From positions 682,001 through 746,000 of the forward strand of contig OZ231128.1 in the NCBI GenBank assembly GCA_965153355.1: a stretch of DNA of 64,000 bases, given 5' to 3'. This DNA comes from Flaccisagitta enflata. Its lineage: Eukaryota; Chaetognatha; Sagittoidea; Aphragmophora. Positions 24,736 to 36,524 of the stretch are shown here, piece after piece. The translations under genes were made by a program, and so were the position numbers. Position 1 is the stretch's first letter; each line of letters begins with the position of its first letter. Below the pieces are notes generated by a model, which made no database searches, was not told the origin of the DNA, and was given only the letters and a program-made list of their open reading frames with translations.

Positions 24736-24802
24736 GACAGACAGACATTTATATTTATATATATATATATATATATATTGTATATATATCATAACACATA
24801 TA

Positions 24803-24872
<70 letters not shown>
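24656..24872 (+). repeat. (TA)n microsatellites with CATATA variant
   Basis: Three TA blocks (24656-24706, ~24751-24778, ~24803-24872), with a CATATA stretch at 24707-24735 and an ACAGACAG tail after the last block. Confidence 0.96.
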
Positions 24873-24879
<7 letters not shown>

Positions 24880-25147
24880 GACAGACAGAGACAGACAGGA
24901 AAAGAAAGAAATATTGTTGTTAAAGTGTTGTTAAAATATACACCAGAAACATATGAATTCTGCTTTTAACTCTTCCCTGCTTACTTAGACAAATTTTCTG
25001 AATTTTTTACTGCAACATTTTTCTTGACTGTTTATTTTTCATTTTATATTTTCAATATACTTATCTTATGACAATAATGCATTCTTAAGACCCACAGAGA
25101 CTCTTAGTTACGTATGCCTATACATAGCTAAAAGCATCCTGCACTTT

Positions 25148-25330
25148 CCATATACACCATTCTCCCATCCTCCCATCTCCCATCCTCCCATCTCCCATCC
25201 TCACATCTCCCCTCTCCTGTCTCCCATCTCCCATTTCCCATCTCCCATCTCTCATCTCCCCATCTCCACATCTCCCATCCTCCCATCCTCCCATCCTCCC
25301 ATTCCTCCCACCTCATCCTTCCACCCTTCC
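25148..25330 (+). repeat. CTCCCAT minisatellite
   Basis: Variable 7-10-bp units of CTCCCATC/CTCCCATCCT. The Trp/Glu/Gly-rich minus-strand frame is the repeat translated. Confidence 0.93.
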
Positions 25331-25701
25331 CATCTGACACACCCACAACAAATAGTGGCAAAAAGGTTGACATGGTGGTACCTGTTGTTAACTGTTAGTG
25401 TGGCGTAAACAGTGATAGTGATGGCAGTAGCCTCTGAAGGAGCTAATGACTTATGTTATTAGGATTTGGATGACTCATGTTTTGCCGGGATTGAACTGGC
25501 TGCCAAGACTGAGCTTAAGGATAAGGTTTGAGCCTGAGGCCGAGCTTGAGCCTTGGCCCTTCCTCGACTGCTTCCCAAAACGAATGACTTGTATCACCCC
25601 ATCAATCATGAAAGTTGGCCCTGAGTCATTATTAGTTACACAAACGTGATCCACTTTTAAAGTCAAGTTTAAAGACTGACTGCAGTGTATTTATTGAAGG
25701 T

Positions 25702-26740
25702 AACTAGAGATGGTGAAGCGGAAGGAAAGTGGGTGGAAGCAGAAGCTGAGCACGGAAGGAAGTGGAAGGAAGGCAGAAATTTGAAATCAATGAAGCGGAA
25801 GGAATAAACTTTTAATGCTCTAATGAAGCGAATAAATAAAAGACACAACCGCCGCCCTGCTCCGCTTCGCTTCCGCTTCGCTTCACTCAGATCCTGACAA
25901 TATTTTTATTTAATAATCATGTCAGTTTTAATGATACTTATTTAATAATTTATTCATTTTTTATTTTTCTCTATGTTATTATTTTTTATTCATTGTTTTT
26001 TGGTAATATTTTTCTTCATCTGTTTGTCTCTTGTTTATTCATCTTCTATTATGTTCTTCCGCCATCTGACTTCTTTTTTCTGTCTGTCTTGATATTTCTA
26101 TTTCTGTCTGTCTGTCTGTCTTTGCCTACCCCACTGCCTTACATCTTCTACTTCCTGACTCAGTCTGTCATCTATATCTTGTCTGTACACTTACTACCTG
26201 ATTGGACAACTGGTATTTCAGACCATATACCCAAGACCTGATTTCATTAATTCTTGAAACAAAGCAAATAGAAGATCCAATGATATCATAAACAAATATA
26301 CAAATTGAAGAGAAAATGATTTACAAAAGATTAAAGGAAAGGTATAGAATAAATAAAAAAATGAATAAGAATATATAACAAATAAACAAATAAAATAAAA
26401 GACAAACGTATTGTTTAAATCATTGCACACCAAGACAGTAAAAAATATATTAATATTTATATTAATATATATTTCTATTTGCTTATATTTCTCGCTATGC
26501 CTCTCTTTATTTTTATGATTTAAATAAATGTTATAGTGGAAGAACTCACCGTGGAAGTGGCGTATAGCGGGAAGTGAAGGAAGGGAGAGGAAGCTATGCC
26601 TTCTAAAAGGGTGGAAGCGGAAGAGGTTTAGTTATGCTTTTGAAATGGTAGTTGAGGTGGAAGCTGTCAATTCTCAAATATGCCCTTTGGAAGCGGAAGC
26701 GGAAGCGGTCCAAAAATCTACCGCTTCTGCATCTCTAGTT
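25702..26740. mobile_element. hAT-like non-autonomous element with GAAGCGGAAG subterminal repeats
   Basis: Inverted ends: AACTAGAGATGGTGAAGCGG at left; complement of the right end is AACTAGAGATGCAGAAGCGG. Within ~200 bp of each end are many GGAAGCGGAAG-type motifs in opposite orientations. Subterminal motif clusters and TAGAGATG-like ends are typical of hAT elements, where transposase binds them. The ~700-bp AT-rich core has no transposase frame. An 8-bp duplication is not clean (4 of 8 match). Confidence 0.6.
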
Positions 26741-27299
26741 GCAACAACTGACCCATAAGTGTAAGTGGCGCGGAATCTCAATGGGCCGTCGACAACCAGT
26801 TTCAGGTTCGACTGAGCTTCAAGCCCAACAGGCTTTATCACTAGTTTATTCTTTTCAAATCTTAGATTACACTCTCATGCAAGAAATGATAGCCTGATTT
26901 GTTAGAAAAACACACATGCTCTCTCATTCTTCCCCTGATTATGCTTTTTCTCCTCCTGTTTTCTTTTTCTTACATTCTATTTTCATTTTTTGCCTTCTTT
27001 TTCCACATGGGCTTAAGTCCGACAGGGCTTTAAGTCCGACAAATGGGGACGTCGGCTGAAGTCCCCGACGTCCCTCCCCGTACACCCTTGGGCTGTGCTA
27101 TCCAATAGCGTAACGCATGAAGTCGTGTGCATGCAACTAGAAATAGTAAAGTGATATATGTCAAGGTGACGAGGGTGGACTGACAATCATCGATGGAATC
27201 GCTTGCGCACGACTTGCCGTTACAGAAGCATATTGGTGATATAAGTATGAAAATTGGACAACAAGTATATAACAGCTAATCAAATTGTATGATCTTTTT

Positions 27300-27480
27300 T
27301 CTTTTTAGAGGCTTGAAAGACGGTTGTCGGTTGGTCTGTAGAGTCGATAGAGTCGCTTGCGCTGATTTTCATTTCATAATTAACATTTGACAGGCTTTAG
27401 ACTTGGTCAGTCAGTTGATCGGTTGGTCGGTTGGTTGGTCGGTCGGTCGGTCGGTCAGTCGGTCGATTGGACTGCTTTTC
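27300..27480. repeat. GGTC/GGTT tracts of a hairpin-end element remnant
   Basis: AGAGTCGATAGAGTCGCTTG, then TTGATCGGTTGGTCGGTTGGTTGGTCGGTCGG, resembles the family-1 tract region in minus orientation. Both ends are degraded. Confidence 0.35.
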
Positions 27481-27756
27481 GGGCTTTTTTTATTTTCGTC
27501 AACAATTTCTTTGCCATTAACGCCCCCGACCAAATGGCATTGGCAAATGGCAATACTGCCCGTGATACATTGTCAAACCACGTCAAACCACGTTACAGCA
27601 AAATATCAACCATCTAGCCAATTATCTAATTCTCTTTGCAACCGCAAGCTATAACGCATGACATATCATTTTACATAAACAACATTTATCAAGTCAAGTC
27701 AAGAGAAAACCAGCTTCGGCAATTTCCAAGCTCACGGAAAAGGGTGACCAGCGGAG

Positions 27757-27950
27757 TTTGTCTCTTTGTCTTCTGGTCGATCCGTCGGTCCGTCCGTCGG
27801 TCCGTCCGTCCGTAACGCTTAGCTTTTTCGGTGTCAATGGGTGGTTTTTGCATTTCTGCTCCTACCCAAATGCTTGGTTAACATGTTTCATCACTGCCCC
27901 TGCCCCTGCCCACCCGCACGTGACTTGGGTAGCCGTGTATTCCAACTTCG
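27757..27950 (-). mobile_element. Hairpin-end element copy without clear terminal hairpin
   Basis: On the plus strand: TTTGTCTCTTTGTCTTCTGG, then (GTCC/GGTCC)n, GTAACGCTTAGCTTTTTCGG, TGCTCCTACCCAAATGCTTG, CTGCCCACCCGCACGTGACTTGGGTAGCCGTGTAT. This is the full internal order of family 1 in minus orientation. The ends have drifted. Confidence 0.5.
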
Positions 27951-28260
27951 TTTGCTCTCATTGCATATACTCACGTGACAAATTGAAAGACACGCAAGTG
28001 AACGGAGAGAGAACTATTGATTGACCTTTTTTTCCGCGGCGAACACGGCAACAACCCATAGGCTAGACTGCCGGCTTATTTCCCTTTTATCTCCATATAT
28101 TCAATAATTCAACCGCGCGCGTCAAATATCGGTTTCATCTGATTAAGCTCATCGTAGCGCTCTTAATGGACGTGTTTCTATTGACCACAACAAACGCGGT
28201 TGTTCTTGTTAAAACGCGTTTACAGCGAGAACATACTTTCACAAATGTCAATTGTCCTAT

Positions 28261-28303
28261 GATAGTTGAAACAACATTGCCCTTATAAAAGGAGGCCAGA
28301 ATT
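28261..28303 (+). repeat. 43-bp TATA-containing segment, copy 1
   Basis: GATAGTTGAAACAACATTGC, CCTTATAAAAGGAGGCCAGAATT. It is identical to 28634-28676. TATAAAAGG is a strong TATA match. A short ATG frame follows (~28320) with only 21 codons, so no gene is called. Confidence 0.7.
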
Positions 28304-28633
28304 TTCCAATATACAAAGGATGAAAGCCTTGCAAGCTTTCAATGGTGTTTACTCCGGATTGCTCACAACTATCCTTTACTACTGACAAACAAAAAGCTTA
28401 CCTAACAAAACTATCAGCTTGACTGCATACCTCATTAGTACAGGGTTGGACAGGCATATACCATTTAGTGTTACACAAAATATCTTACAAAAGTCACAAT
28501 CAAAGATTACTAATGTACTGATGTAAGTACTGACACTAGCAAAGTTGATTAGAAAACCATACCCTCAGAGGCAAGAATCGAGGTACAACCATCTGGGACC
28601 GCCGGCATTCTCTACCAAGGTACTGATACTTTT

Positions 28634-28676
28634 GATAGTTGAAACAACATTGCCCTTATAAAAGGAGGCCAGAATT
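28634..28676 (+). repeat. 43-bp TATA-containing segment, copy 2
   Basis: Exact second copy, 373 bp downstream of the first. Flanking sequences differ, so only this core is shared. It could be a duplicated promoter core or a short mobile fragment. Confidence 0.7.
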
Positions 28677-28974
28677 CTCCTATGAGGCAGTGAGCCCTTG
28701 AATGGAGTGCCCTTGAATGCCCTTGAATGGAGTGAACAAGCAAAACAAGTGTAGTGAAGTAAAGTATTCTGGAGCAAGTGAGCTGTGCGAGTGAACGAAC
28801 GTAGCGAGCGACTGAGTGGCCCATTAAAAACGCTGTTGTTTGAGACTAGAAACGCGGCCTTATCCTTTCACTATCCCACAAGCATTTTTTTTTGTATAAT
28901 TCAGTTTGTGCAATCCAATACAATGCATATTGTATTGTTTTATCTTTTGAAATATGAAACTGCCTGTCCGTCTT

Positions 28975-28975
<1 letters not shown>

Positions 28976-29033
<58 letters not shown>
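28976..29033 (+). repeat. (TGTC)n microsatellite
   Basis: About fourteen perfect TGTC units. Confidence 0.97.
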
Positions 29034-29034
<1 letters not shown>

Positions 29035-29128
29035 GAAAATAAATGACACAACACTACTTTCTGGAAAAGTTCTTATTCTCTATATTCTTGATGAAAAGAT
29101 TGAGGATTAATAATATCAGCAGACGTGT

Positions 29129-29230
<102 letters not shown>

Positions 29231-29575
29231 CATAATTGTCTTATGCACATGGATGGGACTAATGATGAGGATTGATGGACGGATGGATGATGACTCTCAC
29301 AGACGTAGGGACGACAATGGATGTGATGGACGACGAATTAACGAACAGGATGGACGGACGGACGTGACTATATTAATCTTTGACGGCTTCTGAACTTGTG
29401 GTTTTCTTTTGCTTTTAATTTCAATCTTCTTACTTGTCACTTAAATAATGATGGTATGAACTTCAGTTTATGGTCACATGCAGCCCTGTCTTTCTGTCAT
29501 TTGCTGCCCCAGGTGCCACCCACCATTCCATCTTGCCCGCCCGGTCTGTCTGGTTCATCTGGCTCATCTGTCTGG

Positions 29576-29576
<1 letters not shown>

Positions 29577-29632
<56 letters not shown>
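29577..29632 (+). repeat. (TC)n microsatellite
   Basis: TC repeat with one TTTC interruption. Confidence 0.95.
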
Positions 29633-29633
<1 letters not shown>

Positions 29634-29993
29634 AATTCATTTGCATTTGAGTTTTTGCATGACTGCCAATTTGTCAACTAATTTTTTTTTGTCATTTCAT
29701 GACAGGCCTTGGTTTGTTGCAGCTGCCACAATGTCAACTTCACACTTTGTCAAAGAAAGTTTATCATGCGCTCTACGAAAAAAAGACTGAAAATGTTAAA
29801 AAGAAAAATATCCCAAATTAGTTGGCACTGTCTTATGCGATATTTTCCCTTAGTTTAAAATAGGAAAGATAAAAGAATCATATCAGGAAGAAATATATTC
29901 AGTACACTTCACTTATAGTTAGCACTTATTAGTTATCATACCAAGAAGAATCATTTTAAGCACACGCTGTGAGTTTTGAGACAGTTTATTTTT

Positions 29994-30061
29994 AAATGCG
30001 TCCCTATAAGAGGGCTCATTGATCTGTTGCTTGGCCCGTCGGTTGGTCCGTCCGCCCGTTA
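29994..30061 (-). mobile_element. Hairpin-end element fragment, reverse orientation
   Basis: TTTAAATGCGTCCCTATAAG is followed by CCCGTCGGTTGGTCCGTCCG, the GACGCATTTAAA-ended subfamily seen on the opposite strand. It abuts the tandem duplication starting at 30062. Confidence 0.4.
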
Positions 30062-30797
30062 CGCCGGCTAAAAAGTTGAAAAACAGCATTTGTCGGCAAT
30101 TTTCAACCGCGGGGATGTCACATATCAAATGAAGAAGGTTTTAGATGCGTCCTCGTCAATGGCAGTATCCATCTGTCAATGTCACTATCCATCTGTCAAC
30201 ATCACTATCCATCTGTCAATATCACTATCCATCTGTCAATATCACTACCCATCTGTCAATATCACTATCCATCTGTCGACATCACTATCCATCTGTCAAT
30301 GTCACTATCCATCTGTTTATGTCACAATCCATCTGTCAATGTCACAATCCATCTGTCATAGTCACAATCCATCTGTCAATGTCTTTATCCATCTGTCAAG
30401 GTCACTACCCATCTTTCAATGTCACAATCCGCCGGCTAAAAAGTTGAAAAACAGCATTTGTCGGCAATTTTCAACCGCGGGGATGTCACATATCAAATGA
30501 AGAAGGTTTTAGATGCGTCCTCGTCAATGGCAGTATCCATCTGTCAATGTCACTATCCATCTGTCAACATCACTATCCATCTGTCAATATCACTATCCAT
30601 CTGTCAATATCACTACCCATCTGTCAATATCACTATCCATCTGTCGACATCACTATCCATCTGTCAATGTCACTATCCATCTGTTTATGTCACAATCCAT
30701 CTGTCAATGTCACAATCCATCTGTCATAGTCACAATCCATCTGTCAATGTCTTTATCCATCTGTCAAGGTCACTACCCATCTTTCAATGTCACAATC
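30062..30797 (+). repeat. Apparently exact 368-bp tandem duplication
   Basis: 30062-30429 and 30430-30797 appear identical by eye over all 368 bases. This includes a non-repetitive ~100-bp leader (GCCGGCTAAAAAGTTGAAAA ... TTTTAGATGCGTCCTCGTCA) and the irregular variants of the following 20-bp array. Identity of the variants implies a very recent duplication or an assembly artefact. Confidence 0.9.
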
Positions 30798-31050
30798 CAT
30801 CTGTGAATGTCACAATCCATCTGTCAATGTCACAATTCATCTGTCAATGTAACTATCAATCTTTCAATGACACAAGCCATCTGTCAATATCACTATCTAT
30901 CTGTCAATGTCACAATCCATCTGTCAATGTTACTATCCATCTGTCAATGTCACTATCCATCTTTCAATGTTACTATCCATCTTTCAATGTCACAATCCAC
31001 AATTCAATGTTACTATCCATCTGTCAATATCACAATCTACCTGTCACTGA
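30163..31050 (+). repeat. 20-bp minisatellite (CATCTGTCAATGTCACTATC)
   Basis: About 38 diverged units, split by the duplicated leader at 30430-30530. All three plus frames stay open because 20 is not a multiple of three and the unit lacks in-frame stops; this is not a protein. Confidence 0.93.
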
Positions 31051-31082
31051 GACAGACTGACAGTCGCATTCGAATTCGTTAC

Positions 31083-31288
31083 CCGCATGTAGGATAGGCG
31101 ATGCTGCTGCTCCAGTATTTTTGCGGTGCCAGACTGCAGGTGAGTGATTTGCCATTATGACTGGCTTGTGGGGTGAGTTCGAGTCTGGAGATGGTCGCGT
31201 CGCCGACCGTCGACGCGTTGCCATGCAGAATCTGATCGTCGCCGAATCGCCAAACCAACTGGACTCGTAAGTCGGCAGCGGTGCGCAC
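31083..31288 (-). CDS. Probable internal exon: C-terminal half of an Ig-like domain
   Basis: Preceded by a pyrimidine-rich tract ending ATATCAG and followed by GTAACG, the 206-base open stretch encodes about 68 residues. It shows strand-C VQLVWRF (Trp13), an NAS glycosylation site at 24, and strand E-F text ISRLELTPQASHNGKSLTC with Cys51. That matches the L.l.p...nGk.ltC pattern of cell-adhesion or receptor Ig domains. The partner cysteine would lie in an upstream exon at higher coordinates, across the giant foldback. An in-frame TAA directly follows the donor, so a terminal exon is the alternative. It is more GC- and CpG-rich than its surroundings. Partner exons not found; pseudo-exon possible. 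Confidence 0.45.
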
Positions 31289-31563
31289 CTGATATAGACA
31301 TCAAGGAGATGAGATATGGGTCATGATCATATGAGATATGGGTTATGATTACGTATGATATGAAGATATGAGATATGAATGTGAGAAGGATGATAAGATG
31401 AGCCTAAAAAACTATTTGACGCCCAACGTTGCGCGAGAGGTACACAAGGCAGGGGCGTCCATGCCGAAGCTTTATGTATCATCAGGCTGAAGCTTACATG
31501 AAACGCGACGGACAGACCAACTCAGGCTAAGTCACCGATTGAAAATCTGTGAGGCAGAGCGGA

Positions 31564-31572
31564 CTTTAATTT
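31564..31572 (+). repeat. Left 9-bp target duplication of the giant foldback
   Basis: CTTTAATTT, immediately outside the left terminus GGCAAGGGAC. Identical to 44182-44190. Confidence 0.85.
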
Positions 31573-34500
31573 GGCAAGGGACATCTAGTCAACCATTGCC
31601 AGTCAACCATGGTTTTTTGAACCAACCTCAGAACAACACTTTTGACATATTGTGTTGTCTGGTCAACCATTTTGGCCCCAGTCAACCATTTTACCATTAT
31701 TCGTTAAAAAAGGAGGTCTGAGCAAATATTGATCCCAGTCAACCATTTTGGTTCCAGTCAACCATTCTCTCTCAAAATAGTAGATTCAAGCTTATTTTGG
31801 TCCTGGTCAACCATTTTGGTTCCAGTCAACCATTCTCTCTCAAGAGAGTAGAATCAAGCTTATTTTGGTCCTGGTCAACCATTTTGGTTCCAGTCAACCA
31901 TTCTCTCTCAAGAGAGTAGATTCAAGTTTTTTGGTCCTGGTCAGCAATTTGGTTCCAGTCAACCATTCTCTCTAAGAAGTAGATTCAAGCTTATTTTGGT
32001 CCTGGTCAACCATTTTGGTTTCAGTCAACCATACCTCTCTCAAGAACAAGATTCAACCTTTTTTGGTCCTAGTCAACCATTTTGGTTCCAGTCAACCATT
32101 ATCTCTCAAGGAGTAGATGCAAGCTTATTTTGGTCCTGGTCAACCATTTTGGTTCCAGTCAACCATACTTTCTCAAAGAACAAGATTCAACCTTTTTTTG
32201 GTCCTAGTCAACCATTTTGGTTCCAGTCAACCATTCTCTCTCAAGAGAGTAGATTCAAGCTTATTTTGGTCCTGGTCAACCATATTGGTTTCAGTCAACC
32301 ATACTCTCTCAAAGAACAAGATTCAACCTTTTTTTGGTCCCAGTCAACCATTTTGGTTCCAGTCAACCATTCTGTCTCAAGAAAGTAGATTGGAGCTTAT
32401 TTTGGTCCTAGTCAACCATTTTGGTTTCAGTCAACCATTCTCTTTTAAGATCTTAGGTTGAAGCTGATTTTGGTCCCAGTCAACCATTTTGGTTCCAGTC
32501 AACCATTCTCTCTCAAAGAACAAGATTCAACCTTTTTTTGGTCCTAGTCAACCATTTTGGTTCCAGTCAACCATTATCTCTCAAGTAAGTAGATTTGATC
32601 TTATTTTGGTCCCAGTCAACCATTTTGGTTCCAGTCAACCATTCCCTCTGAAGATCTTAGGTTGGAGCTAATTTTGGTCCCAGTCAACCATTTTGGTTCC
32701 AGTCAACCATTCTCTCTCAAGGAAGTAGATTCGAACTTATTTTGGTCCCAGTCAACCATTTTGGTTTCAGTCAACCAAAAAATCAAGAAAGTGGGCAGGA
32801 AACCTTTTAGGGGCAGTATCTCCTAAACGGCTTGTCGTAGCCAAAAATCGCTGGAAGAAATGGACCTATGGTGTATGTAAGGTATAAGCTTTCCATAGAT
32901 ATATCGCACCATATACTTTTGTGAAAACTTGTATCTGAAGATCTTAGGTTTGAGCTTTTTTTGGTCCCAGTCAACCATTTTGGTTCCAGTCAACCATTCT
33001 TTCTCAAGGAAGTAGATTCAATCTTATTTTGGTCCCAGTCAACCATTTTGGTTCCAGTCAACCATTCTGTCTCAAGAAAGTAGATTGGAGCTAATTTTGG
33101 TCCTAGTCAACCATTTTGGTTTCAGTCAACCATACTCTCTCAATGAAGGAGATTCAACTTTTTTTTGGTCCTAGTCAACCATTTTGGTTCTAGTCAACCA
33201 TTATCTCTCAAGGAAGTAGATTCGATCTTATTTTGGTCCCAGTCAACCATTTTGGTTCCAGTCAACCATTCCCTCTAAAGATCTTAGGTTGGAGCTAATT
33301 TTGGTCCCAGTCAACCATTTTGGTTCCAGTCAACCAGTCTGTCTCAAGAAAGTAGATTGGAGATTATTTTGGTCCTAGTCAACCATTTTGGTTTAAGTCA
33401 ACCATACAACATCAAAGAACAAGATTCAACCTTTTTTTGGTCCTAGTCAACCATTTTGGTTCCAGTCAACCATTATCTCTCAAGGAAGTAGGTTTGATCT
33501 TATTTTGGTCCCAGTCAACCATTTTGGTTCCAGTCAACCATTCCCTCTAAAGATCTTAGGTTGGAGCTGATTTTGGTCCCAGTCAACCATTATGGTTCCA
33601 GTCAGCCATTCTCTCTCAAGGAAGTAGATTCGAACTTATTTTGGTCCCAGTCAACCATTTTGGTTTCAGTCATCCAATAAATCAAGAAAGTGGGCAGGAA
33701 ACCTTTTAGGGGCAGTATCTCCTAAATGGCGTGTCGTAGCCAAAAATCGCTGGAAGAAATGGACCTATGGTGTATGTAAGCTATAAGCTTTCCATAGACA
33801 TATCGCACCATATACTTTTGTGAAAACTTGTATCTGAAGATCTTAGGTTTGAGCTTTTTTTGGTCCCAGTCAACCATTATGGTTCCAGTCAACCATTCTT
33901 TCTCAAGGAAGTAGATTCAATCTTATTTTGGTCCCAGTCAACCATTTTGGTTCCAGTCAACCATTCTGTCTCAAGAAAGTAGATTGGAGCTAATTTTGGT
34001 CCTAGTCAACCATTTAGTCAACCATACTCTCTCAATGAAGGAGATTCAACCTTTTTTTGGTCCTATTCAACCATTTTGGTTCCAGTCAACCATTATCTCT
34101 CAAGGAAGTAGATTCGATCTTATTTTGGTCCCAGTCAACCATTTTGGTTCCAGTCAACCATTCCCTCTAAAGATCTTAGGTTGGAGTTAATTTTGGTCCC
34201 AGTCAACCATTTTGGTTCCAGTCAACCAGTCTGTCTCAAGAAAGTAGATTGGAGCTTATTTTGGTCCTAGTCAACCATTTTGGTTTCAGTCAACCATACT
34301 CTCTCAAAGAACAAGATTCAACCTTTTTTTGGTCCTAGTCAACCATTTTGGTTCCAGTCAACCATTATATCTCAAGGAAGTAGATTTGATCTTATTTTGG
34401 TCCCAGTCAACCATTTTGGTTCCAGTCAACCAGTCTGTCTCAAGAAAGTAGATTGGAGCTTATTTTGGTCCTAGTCAACCATTTTGGTTTCAGTCAACCA

Positions 34501-34815
34501 TACTCTCTCAAAGAACAAGATTCAACCCCTTTTTGGTCCTAGTCAACCATTTTTGTTCCAGTCCACCATTATCTCTCAAGGAAGTAGGTTCGATCTTATT
34601 TTGGTCTCAGTCAACCATTTTGGTTCCAGTCAACCATTCCCTCTAAAGATCTTAGGTTGGAGCTAATTTTGGTCCCAGTCAACCATTTTGGTTCCAGTCA
34701 ACCAGTCTCTCTCAAGGAAGTAGATTCGAACTTATTTTGGTCCCAGTCAAGCATTTTGGTTTCAGTCAACCAAAAAATCAAGAAAGTGGGCAGGAAACCT
34801 TTTAGGGGCACACTG
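31573..34815 (+). repeat. Left arm: ~68-bp satellite with higher-order units
   Basis: Units read GGTCCCAGTCAACCATTTTG, GTTCCAGTCAACCATTCTCT, then a variable link (GGAAGTAGATTCGATCTTA, AAGAACAAGATTCAACC or AAGATCTTAGGTTGGAGCT). The link variants recur in a set order, giving higher-order units. A non-satellite block (AGGGGCAGTATCTCCTAAAC ... CTTTTGTGAAAACTTG) interrupts near 32810 and 33710, a 900-bp period. Repeated VNHF/FQST open frames are the satellite translated. Confidence 0.95.
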
Positions 34816-35548
34816 TGCTGCCTAGCTGTGATAGGTAGGAAAAAATGACACAGCATAGCCACCTATTCTGGAATGTTATATACAACTAGACAGATGTCCC
34901 CATGTGTGAGACCAAAAATTCTGTTTGGATTTTTAAGAGAAAACGCCGTTAAAAACCGTAAAATGCCGTAAAATGGGCATTTTTCACCGTTTTTTTAGTA
35001 TAATGAGCTAAAAAGTAGCCAAGCTAGTCAGGAAAGGATCAAACATTATTGATTTGGCACTGAGACACAATCACGAAAAAATTCAGGCCAAGCAGCCATC
35101 ATTTGATATCATTTTAAGCCGTAAAATGCCATTAAATTAGCATTTTCAAGCATTTTTTGGAAGTTACTCTCTTTTATTGCAGGAGAGTAGCTTCAAAAAT
35201 GCCAGAAAAAGGGTATTGGGTGCTAAGACAAACATGTATCAAAGTTTCTCAACACAGTGTTTCAAATTGGCCTCATCAAAATCCCGTAAAAAGTCGTTAA
35301 ATGCCGTTAAAATGGCATTTTAAGCTTTTTTACAGCATTATTGCTCGTGCAACTGCTCTGCTGGTAAGAAACCAGTAAAACCATGATGAGTTGGCGCTAA
35401 AATACATTTATCTAGATATTTTAAGCAATTCAGAACAATTTCAAGTCGTAAAATTGATGTTGGAAGGCCAGAAAATGCCGTAAAAATGGAATATCTGACA
35501 CTTTTCAGGGTAGTAATTGAGACAGTTAGGTCAATATCATCTCTGTCT
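34816..35548 (+). repeat. Inner left arm, unique-sequence inverted repeat
   Basis: Non-satellite sequence with GCCGTAAAATG/GCCGTTAAA motifs, inverted and diverged at 36119-36520 and 37888-38065. Matching landmarks include GGCACTGAGACACAATCA against the complement of TGATCGTGTATCAGTGCC, and ATGACACAGCATAG against CTATGCTGTGTCAT. Confidence 0.75.
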
Positions 35549-35575
35549 GTATGTGTGTGTGTGTGTGTGTGTGGG

Positions 35576-35608
<33 letters not shown>

Positions 35609-35772
35609 ATGTGTGTGTGTGTGTGCGTGTGCCCGTGTGTGTGTGCGCCCATGTGTGTGTGTGTGTGTGAGTGTAAGTGTGTGTGTGCGTGCTTGCGTGT
35701 GCGTGTGCATGTGTTTCTGTGTGTGTGTGTGTGTGTGCCTGTACATGTGCGCGTGTGTGCTCGCGTGCGTGC

Positions 35773-35809
<37 letters not shown>

Positions 35810-35830
35810 TGTCTGTCTGTCTGTCTGTGT
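35549..35830 (+). repeat. (GT)n-rich tract at the base of the loop
   Basis: Imperfect GT repeat with GC, GA and TCTG variants. Its complement class (CA)n sits at 35996-36118 on the other side of a ~165-bp spacer. Confidence 0.95.
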
Positions 35831-35993
35831 TTAGCTACTTATGCAATATAATACTTTGCTGAGTTAACTAAGTTTCAAAACCAGAATTAGAAACAAGTCG
35901 TGTTTGATAGTAGTACGGAACTCTCCATCAAAATAAAGCATTCCACTTTCCTAGGCTCGTTCCTGCATTGCTCCCACCGCACGGGCGAATCTC

Positions 35994-35995
<2 letters not shown>
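35831..35995. other. Loop of the giant foldback
   Basis: About 165 bases of ordinary sequence between the GT and CA tracts. No coding region or internal repeat. Confidence 0.6.
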
Positions 35996-36064
<69 letters not shown>

Positions 36065-36069
36065 AAATG

Positions 36070-36100
<31 letters not shown>

Positions 36101-36118
36101 TTGCACGCACACAGACAC
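35996..36118 (+). repeat. (AC)n tract, partner of the GT tract
   Basis: Two AC blocks separated by GTAAATGC. Confidence 0.96.
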
Positions 36119-36524
36119 ACATGTAAATGCAACACAAGCAGATGAGTTGCATGGGCCTAAATACCCGCAAAAATGCCACGAATGCTATCTTAACGGTATT
36201 TTATGACCTTTTATGGACCTTTTACGGACCTTTTACTGTACTTTGACGGGACAATGTTGCAACACTGTTGAGAATCTTTATAATTTGTTTGTTTTAGGCT
36301 CTTATACACTTTTTCTGGCAGTTTTAAAGTTACTGTCGTGCACTACGAGTGAGTAACACCCAATAATGCTTAAAAATACCATCTTGACGGCATTTAACGG
36401 CAAAAAATGATACCAGTTGATTTTGGCATGACCCAAATTTTTGCTTGATCGTGTATCAGTGCCATATCATTAATGTTTGGCTATTTTCTGACTAGATTGG
36501 AAATTCTTTAGCTCTTTATACACA

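Noticed and set aside
25475-25666. Minus-strand frame (NLTLKVDHVCVTNNDSG...) that reads protein-like, possible Ig-gene exon
   Set aside because: Only 63 codons, cysteine position does not fit an Ig domain, part overlaps GAGCCTGAGGC-type repeat text, opposite strand is equally open.
30090-31060. 136- and 200-codon repeated Ser/Ile/Cys/His frames
   Set aside because: Translation of the 20-bp minisatellite; all three plus frames are open.
31131-31146. Plus-strand GCAG|GTGAGT perfect splice donor inside the Ig-like exon
   Set aside because: The plus-strand frames leading to it carry stops or no domain; the minus-strand reading explains the segment better.
31165-31185. GAGTTCGAGTCTGG, resembling a tRNA B box
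   Set aside because: No A box, acceptor stem or cloverleaf around it.
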